Source: Rhodocyclales bacterium
Lineage (GTDB): Bacteria; Pseudomonadota; Gammaproteobacteria; Burkholderiales; Rhodocyclaceae
Direction of reading: 5' to 3'
Length of the DNA stretch: 64,000 nucleotides
Assembly: GCA_016183655.1 (NCBI GenBank)
Contig: JACPEH010000002.1
Span: 62,001-126,000 of the forward strand
Shown here: one piece after another, positions 47,727 through 55,744 of the stretch
How the letters are laid out: every line of letters starts with the position of its first letter
Numbering within the stretch: position 1 is the first letter of the stretch
Made by a program: the position numbers and the translations under genes
The notes under the pieces: model-generated
Told to the model about the DNA's origin: nothing
Database searches by the model: none
The model's input: only the letters and a program-made list of their open reading frames with translations

Positions 47727-49355
47727 CTATTCGGCGGAAAGCTGGCCTTTGCTGCTTGCTTCATCGAGGGTGGCCTGCATGGCGTCGGCAGTAGCGCGGA
47801 CGGCCCGCGTGTCCTCATGGTCAGCCCCCAGCGTGCGTTCCAACTCCTCTGCAGCGGCGCACAGCTGGGCGATTGCGGCGAGCGGTTGGCCGGTGCGCCA
47901 GAGGTTATCTGCCAAGTCAACTGCGACCTTCAGCGCGTTCGGATGCTCCTCGCCGAACTTGCGGCGGAGAGTTGCCGGTGTCGGCGCCTGCAGCATCTGC
48001 ACCTCGACGATATCGTCAGGAACGTGGAGGGTACCGGCAAGGTTTTCCAGGTTGGTGCGCACCCTGGCAAGACCGGCAGGCAGGGTGGCGGCATCGCGAT
48101 CAAACAGTGGGGCCAGATCGGAGTCGAACAGCTTGCCGACCGCTTCACCGTCATTCATCGCCAGGCAGGTTACGAGCAGGTTCCATGCCGCGCTGAGGGT
48201 TTCCGGGTGGTCGTTGCCGTAGAACCCGCGTCGGGTTGCCAGCGTGTCTTCCTGCAGAACTCGCGCCCCGACCAGGTCGCCTTGGGCGTACAGCGTGGCG
48301 GCGAGGTTGGTCTTGGCGGTCAGTGTCTCGGGATGGGCTTTACCCAGCGCGCGGCGCCGCGTCGAGAGTACCGACTCCTGCAGAGCTTGTGCCTCGGCCA
48401 GCTTGCCTTGGACGCTCAGGGTGGTTGCAAGATTGGAGATTGCGGCCAGGGTTGCAGGATCGTCCACGCCGTACCCGTGCTCTTGAAGGCGTACCACGGT
48501 GTCGCGTTCCAGTTCCTCGGCTGCTGCAAGCTCGCCCAGACCGCGCAGGCTTCGCGCAAGTCCCGACGCAAGGCTCAGTGTGGTGGCGGCGTTGCCGAAT
48601 GCTGCGCGTGCCAACGGCAACAAACGCTCGAAGGCGTGACGGGCGGCGGCGTATTCTTCCCGCTCCAGCAATTCGCCGGCCCATGCGCCGAGGCGCGCGG
48701 TGAGTGCCTTGAGGGCGTCGTCGTCGCTGCTTGCCTTGGCTGAACGGCGAGATGCCTTCAGCTGGGCCAGACCGAATTCTTCTATTGCCGCGAGCAAGCT
48801 TCGTTTTTCCGGGCGCGATCCTTCGGAGCCTGCCAGTAATTCGGCGGCAAGGTCGAAAAGTCGTTCGGCGCGATCGGCGTGGTTCGCTTCCCACCAGCGT
48901 CGGGCGATGGCGATGATCAGGCCTCCGAGCAGGTCCGGGCGCCGTCGGGACGCTTGGAGCAATGAGAGACCAAGGAGCGGTGCGGCCGTCACCAGGTCGC
49001 CCAGCCAGTCGACAATGCTGCCTTCGAGGCGCAGATCGATGGTGGCGAAGCTTGCCAACTCCGGCCAGTCGTCCAGCGTGCTGCCGGGCAGGAGAATAGG
49101 CACCAGCCGCAAATCCGCGTTGGCCGCCGCTCGTGCGGCGAGGTATGCCACTTCGGTGCGGACATGAGTCGAAGCCGTCGCGGCGCCGACGATGACGAAG
49201 GCTGGATCGGCTGCAGGCAGCGATGCGGGGGATTCGGTGTCGCCGAACGGTGGCGAAAGCACGGCCTCTTTCCCGGCGGATTCCAGCAGGTGGGCCAGCA
49301 GGCGTGCAACATCGCGCTCGCTCAGGGCGTGGCAAATCAGTACGGTGTCGCTCAT
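47727..49355 (-). CDS. TIR-like domain with TPR array
   Basis: This is a 542-residue protein. The N-terminal 135 residues look like a diverged TIR fold (TVLICHALSERDVARLLAHL, RLVPILLPG and an EVAYLAARA helix). The remainder is helical, with kinesin-light-chain-like TPRs at about 300-420 (NLAATLYAQGDLVGARVLQ) that resemble, but are more diverged than, the arrays of the NB-ARC and FtsZ-fusion proteins. The start overlaps the stop of the TIR gene upstream (ATGA). It may be a scaffold for the neighbouring TIR protein. Confidence 0.75.
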   Translation of the reverse strand: MSDTVLICHALSERDVARLLAHLLESAGKEAVLSPPFGDTESPASLPAADPAFVIVGAATASTHVRTEVAYLAARAAANADLRLVPILLPGSTLDDWPELASFATIDLRLEGSIVDWLGDLVTAAPLLGLSLLQASRRRPDLLGGLIIAIARRWWEANHADRAERLFDLAAELLAGSEGSRPEKRSLLAAIEEFGLAQLKASRRSAKASSDDDALKALTARLGAWAGELLEREEYAAARHAFERLLPLARAAFGNAATTLSLASGLARSLRGLGELAAAEELERDTVVRLQEHGYGVDDPATLAAISNLATTLSVQGKLAEAQALQESVLSTRRRALGKAHPETLTAKTNLAATLYAQGDLVGARVLQEDTLATRRGFYGNDHPETLSAAWNLLVTCLAMNDGEAVGKLFDSDLAPLFDRDAATLPAGLARVRTNLENLAGTLHVPDDIVEVQMLQAPTPATLRRKFGEEHPNALKVAVDLADNLWRTGQPLAAIAQLCAAAEELERTLGADHEDTRAVRATADAMQATLDEASSKGQLSAE

Positions 49356-49966
49356 TGGGGATCTCTCGCCTCCGGTGTGGTGCCGGCTTGCAACTTGCGG
49401 CTGATCAGCGCCAGCAGTCCTGCAAGTTGCGCGGGATCGTCCGGTAGGTCGGCCAGTTGCATGGTCTCGGTGATGCCGGTGCGCCGCCGCATGCCGTACT
49501 TGCGTTCCAGCAGATCGATCAGTTCCTCCACGCAATGCTCGTAATACTCGTCATACAAACGATGCGCCTGGCGATTGCTCAGGCCGCCGAGCGCGGGCGG
49601 CAGATCTGTCGTGGCGAGCGGCTGCGCGCCTCCGGCCAACACCTGTACCAGTCCGTAGCGTGCGTCGGCGGCCGCGCATTCGAGCGCCGTGAGCAACTCG
49701 TTGCGCAGAACGTCCTCTTCGCCGCCGTGCAGGCGAGCCCGATTGCTTTCGGACAGCCAGTGCTGGCCGACGACGGCGAGGCAGGCACGCGCCGTGCGCA
49801 CCGCCCGGTCAAGTTCCGCACGGTAGTCGTTCCCGCCTTCCAGTCTGGCCGTGTCGTAATACACCGCTGGCGCCGAGAAGGCTCGTTTCAGATGGTCGTA
49901 AAGCCGTCCGGCGTGACCGCCGTCGTCGTGCCGATAGCTGATGAACAGATGATTGGCCTTGGTCAT
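49352..49966 (-). CDS. TIR domain protein
   Basis: This is a 204-residue protein. HLFISYRHDDGGHAGRLYDHL, VYYDTARLEGGNDYRAELDRAV and CLAVVGQHWL define a Toll_2-type TIR domain over residues 1-130, with a candidate catalytic Glu in VLRNELLTAL. The C-terminal part is helical without a known domain. It lies 18 bp after the NlpC/P60 gene and overlaps the TIR-like/TPR gene by 4 nt, so the two are translationally coupled. Confidence 0.87.
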   Translation of the reverse strand: MTKANHLFISYRHDDGGHAGRLYDHLKRAFSAPAVYYDTARLEGGNDYRAELDRAVRTARACLAVVGQHWLSESNRARLHGGEEDVLRNELLTALECAAADARYGLVQVLAGGAQPLATTDLPPALGGLSNRQAHRLYDEYYEHCVEELIDLLERKYGMRRRTGITETMQLADLPDDPAQLAGLLALISRKLQAGTTPEARDPQ

Positions 49967-49984
49967 GCTTTTCCCGGAAAAGCG

Positions 49985-50926
49985 CTACAGGCGCTTGCCA
50001 CAGCCTTTCATGGCTTTCATCGCCTTGCGGGTGGCGGGTCCGAACTCGCCGTCCACCAACAGGCCTTGGGAAGCCTGGAAGGCGGCAACGGCGGCTTCGG
50101 TCTGCGGACCGAATACGCCGTCGATGCTTCCGGGCTGCAGGCCGAGGTCGGCAAGGCATTGCTGAAGCCGGCGTACTTCGTCGCCACGCAGCATCGGCTC
50201 GGTCAGGCGCAGGATGTCTGTGGGCGGCGGCGCGACGGTGACGGGCGATGCGCTGGCAAAGTAGCGGATGCCGGGGGCGAGTATTCCGTAGTCCCAGCGT
50301 CGACCGCCGGCCTGACTGGCGATGACGCCCAGCTTACTGCTGTGGGCCTCGACCGTTCCGCCCGCGCCATCGCTGATGGCGATGTGGCCAACGCGACCGG
50401 ACTGCGGTTCGCGCAGCAGGAAAGCGCCGGCGATGCCGACGGCCCGATCGATCGGCACGATGGTGCCCGCTGCACGGGCTTGCGCAGCCCAGTAGCCGGT
50501 GTAGGCATCGGCGCGCATCGGGTCGTGGCGCGGTTCTACGCCGAACAGGATGTCGCTGGCCTGATAGAGACACCAGGAACAGAATTCCGCGCAATCCCAG
50601 GGGCCGTGCCAGTCCTTGTTGCACATCGGTGCGCGCGCGCCGAGAACATAGGTTTCGCCGATGTGGGTGCGTGCGAGGGTGAGGATAGCGTCGGCAACTG
50701 CCGGCGGCTGCACTGGGGCGCCCGCGAACGCGTGCGACGGCGAGCGCGATGCCGCGATAGCGGAAAGACTTGGCAGTTGGGGTGTTTCCGGCATACCCGG
50801 TAATCCGGACTCACCCGGAAGTCCGGGTATCCCTGGAATTTGAGGCATGCCTGGTGGCGCGGCGCTTGCCGCTGGCACAGGGTTGTCCGGGAGTGTGGGC
50901 AGAGGTGTCGTGGATCGGCGGGCCAT
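49985..50926 (-). CDS. NlpC/P60-type peptidase with peptidoglycan-binding domain
   Basis: This is a 313-residue protein with GAGGT before its ATG. The N-terminal 55 residues are Pro/Gly-rich with collagen-like G-x-P triplets (about 26-48). The peptidase region has Cys112 in GPWDCAEFCSW, His181 in GRVGHIAIS and a third polar position near His195, matching the Cys-His-His layout of NlpC/P60 or CHAP amidases. A PG_binding_1 domain covers about 244-305 (LQQCLADLGLQPGSIDG, FGPQTEAAVAAFQ). No signal peptide is seen, so access to the wall would require other export or lysis. Confidence 0.83.
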   Translation of the reverse strand: MARRSTTPLPTLPDNPVPAASAAPPGMPQIPGIPGLPGESGLPGMPETPQLPSLSAIAASRSPSHAFAGAPVQPPAVADAILTLARTHIGETYVLGARAPMCNKDWHGPWDCAEFCSWCLYQASDILFGVEPRHDPMRADAYTGYWAAQARAAGTIVPIDRAVGIAGAFLLREPQSGRVGHIAISDGAGGTVEAHSSKLGVIASQAGGRRWDYGILAPGIRYFASASPVTVAPPPTDILRLTEPMLRGDEVRRLQQCLADLGLQPGSIDGVFGPQTEAAVAAFQASQGLLVDGEFGPATRKAMKAMKGCGKRL

Positions 50927-50937
50927 GGTGGGCTACC

Positions 50938-51474
50938 TCATTTTTCTGTGTTTTGATTCGTTCCTGTTTCGCCGCTTGACGTGGGCGCCGACGTGCCCGA
51001 GCAGCCGTTCTTCTCTAGGCATTTCGAAAAGCCATCGGCGAGGCGTTGTGCTGCCGTTCCGGTGGCGAAAAACTTGCCTATGCCGACTGTCTTGCTTTGC
51101 GCCGAGGTGTCAGTACTGAATACACCCAACACCGAAAATGCATCCTTGGATGTGATCTCCTTTTTCGGTTGGGTCGTTGTCAGCGTGCCCTCTGCCCTCT
51201 TCGTCTCCGATTTTTCGACGGCTTCTTTTTGATCGTTTTCCGCACGAAGCCGTTGCGGGTTGCCCGCGTTGTCGTAGACCACCACCGGAATGACCGCAAT
51301 ATCCCTGCTCTTGAATCCCAGCGTGAATTCGCCGCCGCCGTCGGCAGCCGGCGTGCCGACACTGATGCCGACAGAGATCGATTCGCCAAAGACCAGTGGC
51401 ATGTTTCGCGGTACGTCGGTGGCACAACCAGCGACCGTCAGGGCAACAGCAGCAAGCGACAGACTCTTCATCAT
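50938..51474 (-). CDS. Lipoprotein of unknown function
   Basis: This is a 178-residue protein with AAGGAG 8 nt upstream and a lipoprotein signal peptide ending in a lipobox (TVAGC, Cys17). The mature part has a beta-rich half and a Lys/Glu/Thr-rich linker followed by a C-terminal cysteine pair (KCLEKNGC). Unknown family. Its start overlaps the stop of the preceding small lipoprotein gene by 4 nt, and the NlpC/P60 gene follows 11 bp later. Confidence 0.75.
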   Translation of the reverse strand: MMKSLSLAAVALTVAGCATDVPRNMPLVFGESISVGISVGTPAADGGGEFTLGFKSRDIAVIPVVVYDNAGNPQRLRAENDQKEAVEKSETKRAEGTLTTTQPKKEITSKDAFSVLGVFSTDTSAQSKTVGIGKFFATGTAAQRLADGFSKCLEKNGCSGTSAPTSSGETGTNQNTEK

Positions 51475-51845
51475 GGTTGTTTCTCCTTTACAGGGAGTTG
51501 GACGACGCAGACGCCCGAGCGCTGGGCGCCGAGCAGTTGTTCCAGCCGCGTCGCGTCGTCGCGGTTGCGCGGCCAGACAAGAAGACGACAGTCGGCACTC
51601 GCCGCTGCGATTGCCGACTGATGAAAGCCGAGGCTGATGCCGAGAGGTCCGCCGTGGTAGCCCAAGGCCATGATTTCGGCCATCACCGCTTCGCTGCCCG
51701 GGTGTAGCGTCACGTTGGCGACGCCGAAAAATCGCTCGACGCTTACCTTGCCTTCGCGATCGACGATGGTGATTGACGTGCAGGAAACGCAAGCCATGCC
51801 TGTCGCGGTGCACAGCAGCAGCGTGGCGATCCAGCGCGCGTTCAT
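51471..51845 (-). CDS. Small lipoprotein of unknown function
   Basis: This is a 124-residue protein. The first 20 residues are a lipoprotein-type signal (LLLCTATGMACVSC; several cysteines make the exact lipobox uncertain). The rest contains a beta segment TIVDREGKVSVERFFGVANV, typical of small envelope proteins, and a Cys near each end. Both neighbours overlap by 4 nt. No family recognised. Confidence 0.72.
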   Translation of the reverse strand: MNARWIATLLLCTATGMACVSCTSITIVDREGKVSVERFFGVANVTLHPGSEAVMAEIMALGYHGGPLGISLGFHQSAIAAASADCRLLVWPRNRDDATRLEQLLGAQRSGVCVVQLPVKEKQP

Positions 51846-52888
51846 GCGCGCTCTCCCGTTGTCCGGCTGCCGCGCCTGACGATCTCGTCGATCCACTGTT
51901 CTTTCGTGGGCGCGGAAGTGGCGACGGCGGGGGTTGCCGCGACCGCCTCCCGGCGGCCGGCTTGGCCGAGCAGCAGGTAGCGCCATTGCATGAGCGAGGC
52001 GGCGATGTCGAACCAGTAGGGGCCGCCCAAGCCGATCAGGAAGCCGGTGACGAGCACGCAGGCCAGCCAGAAGCTGAAGTGCCTAGCGTAGAGCCATCCG
52101 TCCGGTGCGGCCTTGCAGAGCGGATCGAATTGCGCCTGCCCTGCCGGCGGGCTGCAATAGGGGTAGTAAGCGAGCCCCACCGGGACGCCAAGGGCGGGGA
52201 GTTGGCGCAACTCGTCGATGGTGGTGGCGATCTGCCGTTTGGCGTTGTCATCCGTGCCGGTGCTTGCCGGACACGTGGCCGACAGCGCGGCGACGGTTTT
52301 GGCGGTTTCGGTCGGGTTGCTGGTGTAGTGATCCAGCAGGCGAACCGCATCGACATTGACGGCGAAGGCAAGGAAAATGCCGCAGCTGTAGGACAGCAGC
52401 CGGGCCCGCGCCGCGAACAGTGCGCTGGCCTCCGCCTCCAGTCGGGCGAAGCCGTCGCCCAGTGCCTCCAGCATCGGGCGCAGCGTCGTCGTTTCGATGC
52501 CGGCGAAGACGTCGCGGAACCGGGTGTCGTGTGCGAGGCGGCGCAGGACATCGTCGACGGTGACGCTGGTCGCCGCTTCCGGCTTGATTTGCGCCAGATC
52601 CTCAGCGGTCGGTGCGCGCCCCGGCTGCCGCGTCGCCGCCTGCATGTGGCGGGCGCCACGGGATTGGCCAACCGTTTCGACGAAGCTGGCGCGAAGCGCC
52701 GCCACGTCCGCCCCCGCCGCCGCCAGTGGCGCGGCCAGGTGCCGGTCGAAGGTCACGCCCAGCATCGCGCGCAGCTGCTTTACACGCATTTTGAAAGCGC
52801 GCTGCAACAGCTCGACCAGCACGGTGGCCGAACTGGCGAAGAGCGCTAGCGTCAGGGTCAGCGAAAGACAGGCATCGAGAAGTTTCAT
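51842..52888 (-). CDS. Membrane protein with three predicted transmembrane segments
   Basis: This is a 348-residue protein. Hydrophobic helices lie at about 7-28, 164-183 and 268-289, with helical soluble parts between. The last helix ends in GLGGPYWFDIAASLMQWR, which resembles the GAPFWFD-LLNKL-NLR motif seen in uncharacterised bacterial membrane proteins. The start overlaps the stop of the TIR-NB-ARC-TPR gene by 4 nt. A membrane-perturbing effector or anchor role is possible but not shown. Confidence 0.75.
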   Translation of the reverse strand: MKLLDACLSLTLTLALFASSATVLVELLQRAFKMRVKQLRAMLGVTFDRHLAAPLAAAGADVAALRASFVETVGQSRGARHMQAATRQPGRAPTAEDLAQIKPEAATSVTVDDVLRRLAHDTRFRDVFAGIETTTLRPMLEALGDGFARLEAEASALFAARARLLSYSCGIFLAFAVNVDAVRLLDHYTSNPTETAKTVAALSATCPASTGTDDNAKRQIATTIDELRQLPALGVPVGLAYYPYCSPPAGQAQFDPLCKAAPDGWLYARHFSFWLACVLVTGFLIGLGGPYWFDIAASLMQWRYLLLGQAGRREAVAATPAVATSAPTKEQWIDEIVRRGSRTTGERA

Positions 52889-55683
52889 GACGACCTCGCG
52901 GGGAACTCCACACCGGTGAAGCGCGCGATGCCCGCACGGTTATCCAGCAGCTGGTCGCGAACGTTCTTCAGATCGGCGGGCAGTTTGTCCGGGGGCATTT
53001 CCAGAAGCGGTAGGAGCCATGTTTGCAGCAGTTCCTTGGCGGCGTCGGCGTCGTCAAGCTGATACAAGGTGGTGAACAGATTCCAGGCACCCGCGACTGT
53101 ATCAGGGTGATTTCCTCCCAGTACCCGGTGGCGTATCGCCACTGCCGCCTCCAGTAACACCCGTGCCCCGGCGAGGTCGCCCTGGGCCTGGAGGGTGGTG
53201 GCGAGGTTGTTGATCGAGGTGAGCGTGTCCGGATGCTTCTTGCCGAGTACGCGGCGACGTGTTGCCAGTACCGACTCTTCCAGCACCCGCGCCCCGGTGA
53301 GGTCGCCCTGGGCGTAGAGGGTGCTGGCGAGGTTGTTCATCGAGGAGAGCGTGGCCGGATGCTCGTCGCCGAGGATGCGGCGGCGTATCGCCAGTACCGA
53401 CTCCTGCAGCACCCGTGCCCCGGCGAGGTCGCCTTGGGCCTGGAGTGTGCCGGCGAGGTTGTTGATCGAGGTGAGTGTGTCCGGATGCTCCTCGCCGAGC
53501 ACGTGGCGACGTGTTGCCAGTACTGACTCTTCCAGCGCCCGCGCCCCAGTGAGGTCGCCTTGGGCGTAGATGGTGCCGGCGAGGTTGTTGATCGAGGTGA
53601 GCGTGTCCGGATGCTCCTCGCCGAGCACGCGACGGCAAGTTGCTAGCTCCTGCTCCTGCAGTGCCCGCGCCCCGGCGAGGTCGCCCTGGGCCTGGAGTGT
53701 GCCGGCGAGGTTGTTGATCGAGGTGAGTGTGTCCGGATGCTCCTCGCCGAGCACACGGCGCTGTATCGCGAGCGCCGACTCCTGCAGCACCTGCGCCCCG
53801 GCGAGGTCGCCCTGAGCCTGGAGGGTGCTGGCGAGGTTATTGATTGAGGAGATCGTGTTCGGATGCTCCTCGCCGAGATCGGCGCGGTCGAGTTCCAGCG
53901 CCCGCCGATACCAGTGCGCGGCGTCCGCATACAGGGCTGGGCCATGTTGCAGGTAACTGGCGACTTGGTCGAGGAGCCAAGAATGGCGACGGCTGTTTAG
54001 CCAACCGGCGTCGAGGAAACGGTCCAGATGGACGATGTGGGGGAGCAGGGCGGCGTAGCACTGCCAGTTGCCCGGCAATCTGGCAGCCCTCGGACAGACG
54101 GAATGCAGGACCGCCTGCAAGGCGGCACCGTCGTGCGCCGGTTCGGCGAGACGGGCGCGGAGCGCCTGTTGCGTCAGGCGGTGCAGATGCAGGGCGGGTT
54201 CGTCGTCGATGCCTTCCGTGACTGGCAGGCTGGAGACGGTGGCAAGGCCATAACCGCGCAGTTCGGCGACGAGCCGGTTCCAGGCGAGGTCGTCGTTGGC
54301 GGCGGCCAGTTCGGTCGGCAAGACATCCGCCGCCTCGCGCAGGAAGCGCGCTGGAAAGGCTTCCGGCGCGGCATAGGCGAGCAGGCGCAGCGCTTGTGCG
54401 GCGGCGGGGCTGAGCTTGTCGAAGGCCAGCGACAGGGTGGCCAGTACCGTGCGTTCGTAGCCGGTGGCGGCGCGGCCTTCATCGAGGATCAGGCCTTCGG
54501 TGTCTGTTCCGGCCAACAGCTCGCGGTAAGCGGCGACGCCGATGCCGGTGCTTTCGATATAGCCGGCGGCCTGTTCCAGCGCGAGCGGCAGGCCGCCGAG
54601 GTCTTCCGCCAACCCCGGTAGCGCTTCGAGGTCGCGACCCGGCAGGCGTTCGGCGAGGAAGGCGGCGCCTTGGCCGGGCGTCCACACGTCGAGTTCCATG
54701 GCGTGCTTCACCAGGCCGCCCCACGCCGGTGCGCGCGAGGTGACGACGATGCCGTGGGCGTTGCCTTGCGGCAGGTGCGGGCGCAGGTGCTCGGCATCCT
54801 CAGCGTTGTCATAGACCAGCAGCCAGGGAGCAGCTTGCCGATCCAGCCAGCGCTTGAGCGCGGTGCTCGGCGTTTCGCCCTGGGCGATGGCGGCGCCGAC
54901 CTGCTTGCAGCATTCCTCGGCATCGAGCTGCAGGGTGGTGTCGGTCTCGGCGCGGAACCACCAGATGCCGGCGTAATGATCCGGGTAGTCGAGGCTGTAC
55001 TTGAGCGCGAGCTGGGTCTTGCCAAGGCCGCCCATGCCGTAGAGCGCGGTGCGGGCGACTAGGCCGGTGCTGCCGCTTTCCGAAAGCTGGGCGTGCAGTT
55101 GCGGCAGCAGCGCGTTGGGGTCGCGGAAATGCGGGCTGATCTGGTGGTCGATGAGGCGGCGCGGCTGTTCGGCGCCGCCGGGTAGGCGAAAGCGTTGCTT
55201 CGGTACGTCGGGCAGGGCGGCCAGCTTGTCGCGCAGTTGCACGAACTTGTGGTCGTAGTCGGCGAGTTTGCCGTCGCGGGCGGGAAAGCGGTGGGCGTCG
55301 AAGTTGCAGAAGGCAGTGAGTTCCGCGCGCAGGTCGGCATGGAAGTCGCTGGGGTCGGGTACCGTTGCGCCGCCGAGCAGGATGGGGATGACGCGCTTGC
55401 CGCGCCTGAGGGCGCCGACCACTTCGCGGCGCACGTAGTCGATGCCGGGGAGGTCGACGCGGCGGTTGAGTTCGGCCAGCCAGTCGGGGCCGATGAGTAC
55501 CAGCACGACGGCGGCGCGGTCGAGCGCGGTGTCGATCCCGGCGGGGAAAGTGTCGCCGATGTCGATGCTGTCGCGCTGCTTGTCGTAGAAGATCGCCTCG
55601 GCGTCGAACCAGTGTCGCAGCCGGTCGATCAGGCGGCCGGCGTGGTCGTCGGTGTCGCTGCGGCGGTAGCTGATGAAGATCAT
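52885..55683 (-). CDS. TIR-NB-ARC-TPR protein (NLR-like STAND NTPase)
   Basis: This is a 932-residue protein. The ATG at 55683 has GAAGGA 8 nt upstream; another ATG five codons earlier has none. Residues 1-105 are a TIR domain (MIFISYRRSD, VLVLIGPDWL, candidate catalytic Glu87 in YVRREVVGAL). An NB-ARC ATPase follows with P-loop GMGGLGKT at 216-223, Walker B WLLVYDN near 287, and VVTSRAPAW, LGGLPLALEQAAGYI. The C-terminal third holds six exact-length 42-residue TPRs. The architecture equals plant TIR-NLRs and bacterial antiphage NLRs; in these, ligand binding by repeats drives oligomerisation. Confidence 0.93.
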   Translation of the reverse strand: MIFISYRRSDTDDHAGRLIDRLRHWFDAEAIFYDKQRDSIDIGDTFPAGIDTALDRAAVVLVLIGPDWLAELNRRVDLPGIDYVRREVVGALRRGKRVIPILLGGATVPDPSDFHADLRAELTAFCNFDAHRFPARDGKLADYDHKFVQLRDKLAALPDVPKQRFRLPGGAEQPRRLIDHQISPHFRDPNALLPQLHAQLSESGSTGLVARTALYGMGGLGKTQLALKYSLDYPDHYAGIWWFRAETDTTLQLDAEECCKQVGAAIAQGETPSTALKRWLDRQAAPWLLVYDNAEDAEHLRPHLPQGNAHGIVVTSRAPAWGGLVKHAMELDVWTPGQGAAFLAERLPGRDLEALPGLAEDLGGLPLALEQAAGYIESTGIGVAAYRELLAGTDTEGLILDEGRAATGYERTVLATLSLAFDKLSPAAAQALRLLAYAAPEAFPARFLREAADVLPTELAAANDDLAWNRLVAELRGYGLATVSSLPVTEGIDDEPALHLHRLTQQALRARLAEPAHDGAALQAVLHSVCPRAARLPGNWQCYAALLPHIVHLDRFLDAGWLNSRRHSWLLDQVASYLQHGPALYADAAHWYRRALELDRADLGEEHPNTISSINNLASTLQAQGDLAGAQVLQESALAIQRRVLGEEHPDTLTSINNLAGTLQAQGDLAGARALQEQELATCRRVLGEEHPDTLTSINNLAGTIYAQGDLTGARALEESVLATRRHVLGEEHPDTLTSINNLAGTLQAQGDLAGARVLQESVLAIRRRILGDEHPATLSSMNNLASTLYAQGDLTGARVLEESVLATRRRVLGKKHPDTLTSINNLATTLQAQGDLAGARVLLEAAVAIRHRVLGGNHPDTVAGAWNLFTTLYQLDDADAAKELLQTWLLPLLEMPPDKLPADLKNVRDQLLDNRAGIARFTGVEFPARSS
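53150..53890 (-). repeat. 126-bp tandem repeats encoding TPRs of the NLR-like protein
   Basis: Six 126-bp units recur with INNLA codons near 53206, 53332, 53458, 53584, 53710 and 53836. At the DNA level they are very close to units in the FtsZ-fusion gene 14 kb away, with long shared words around the GEEHPDTLTSINNLAG codons. Unlike that array, all units here are in frame. Confidence 0.85.
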
Positions 55684-55744
55684 GTACGGTTCCTTCATGC
55701 AAGGTCGTGGCTTGCCCTGCCGCCCTTCCTCGATGTGGCTGGCC

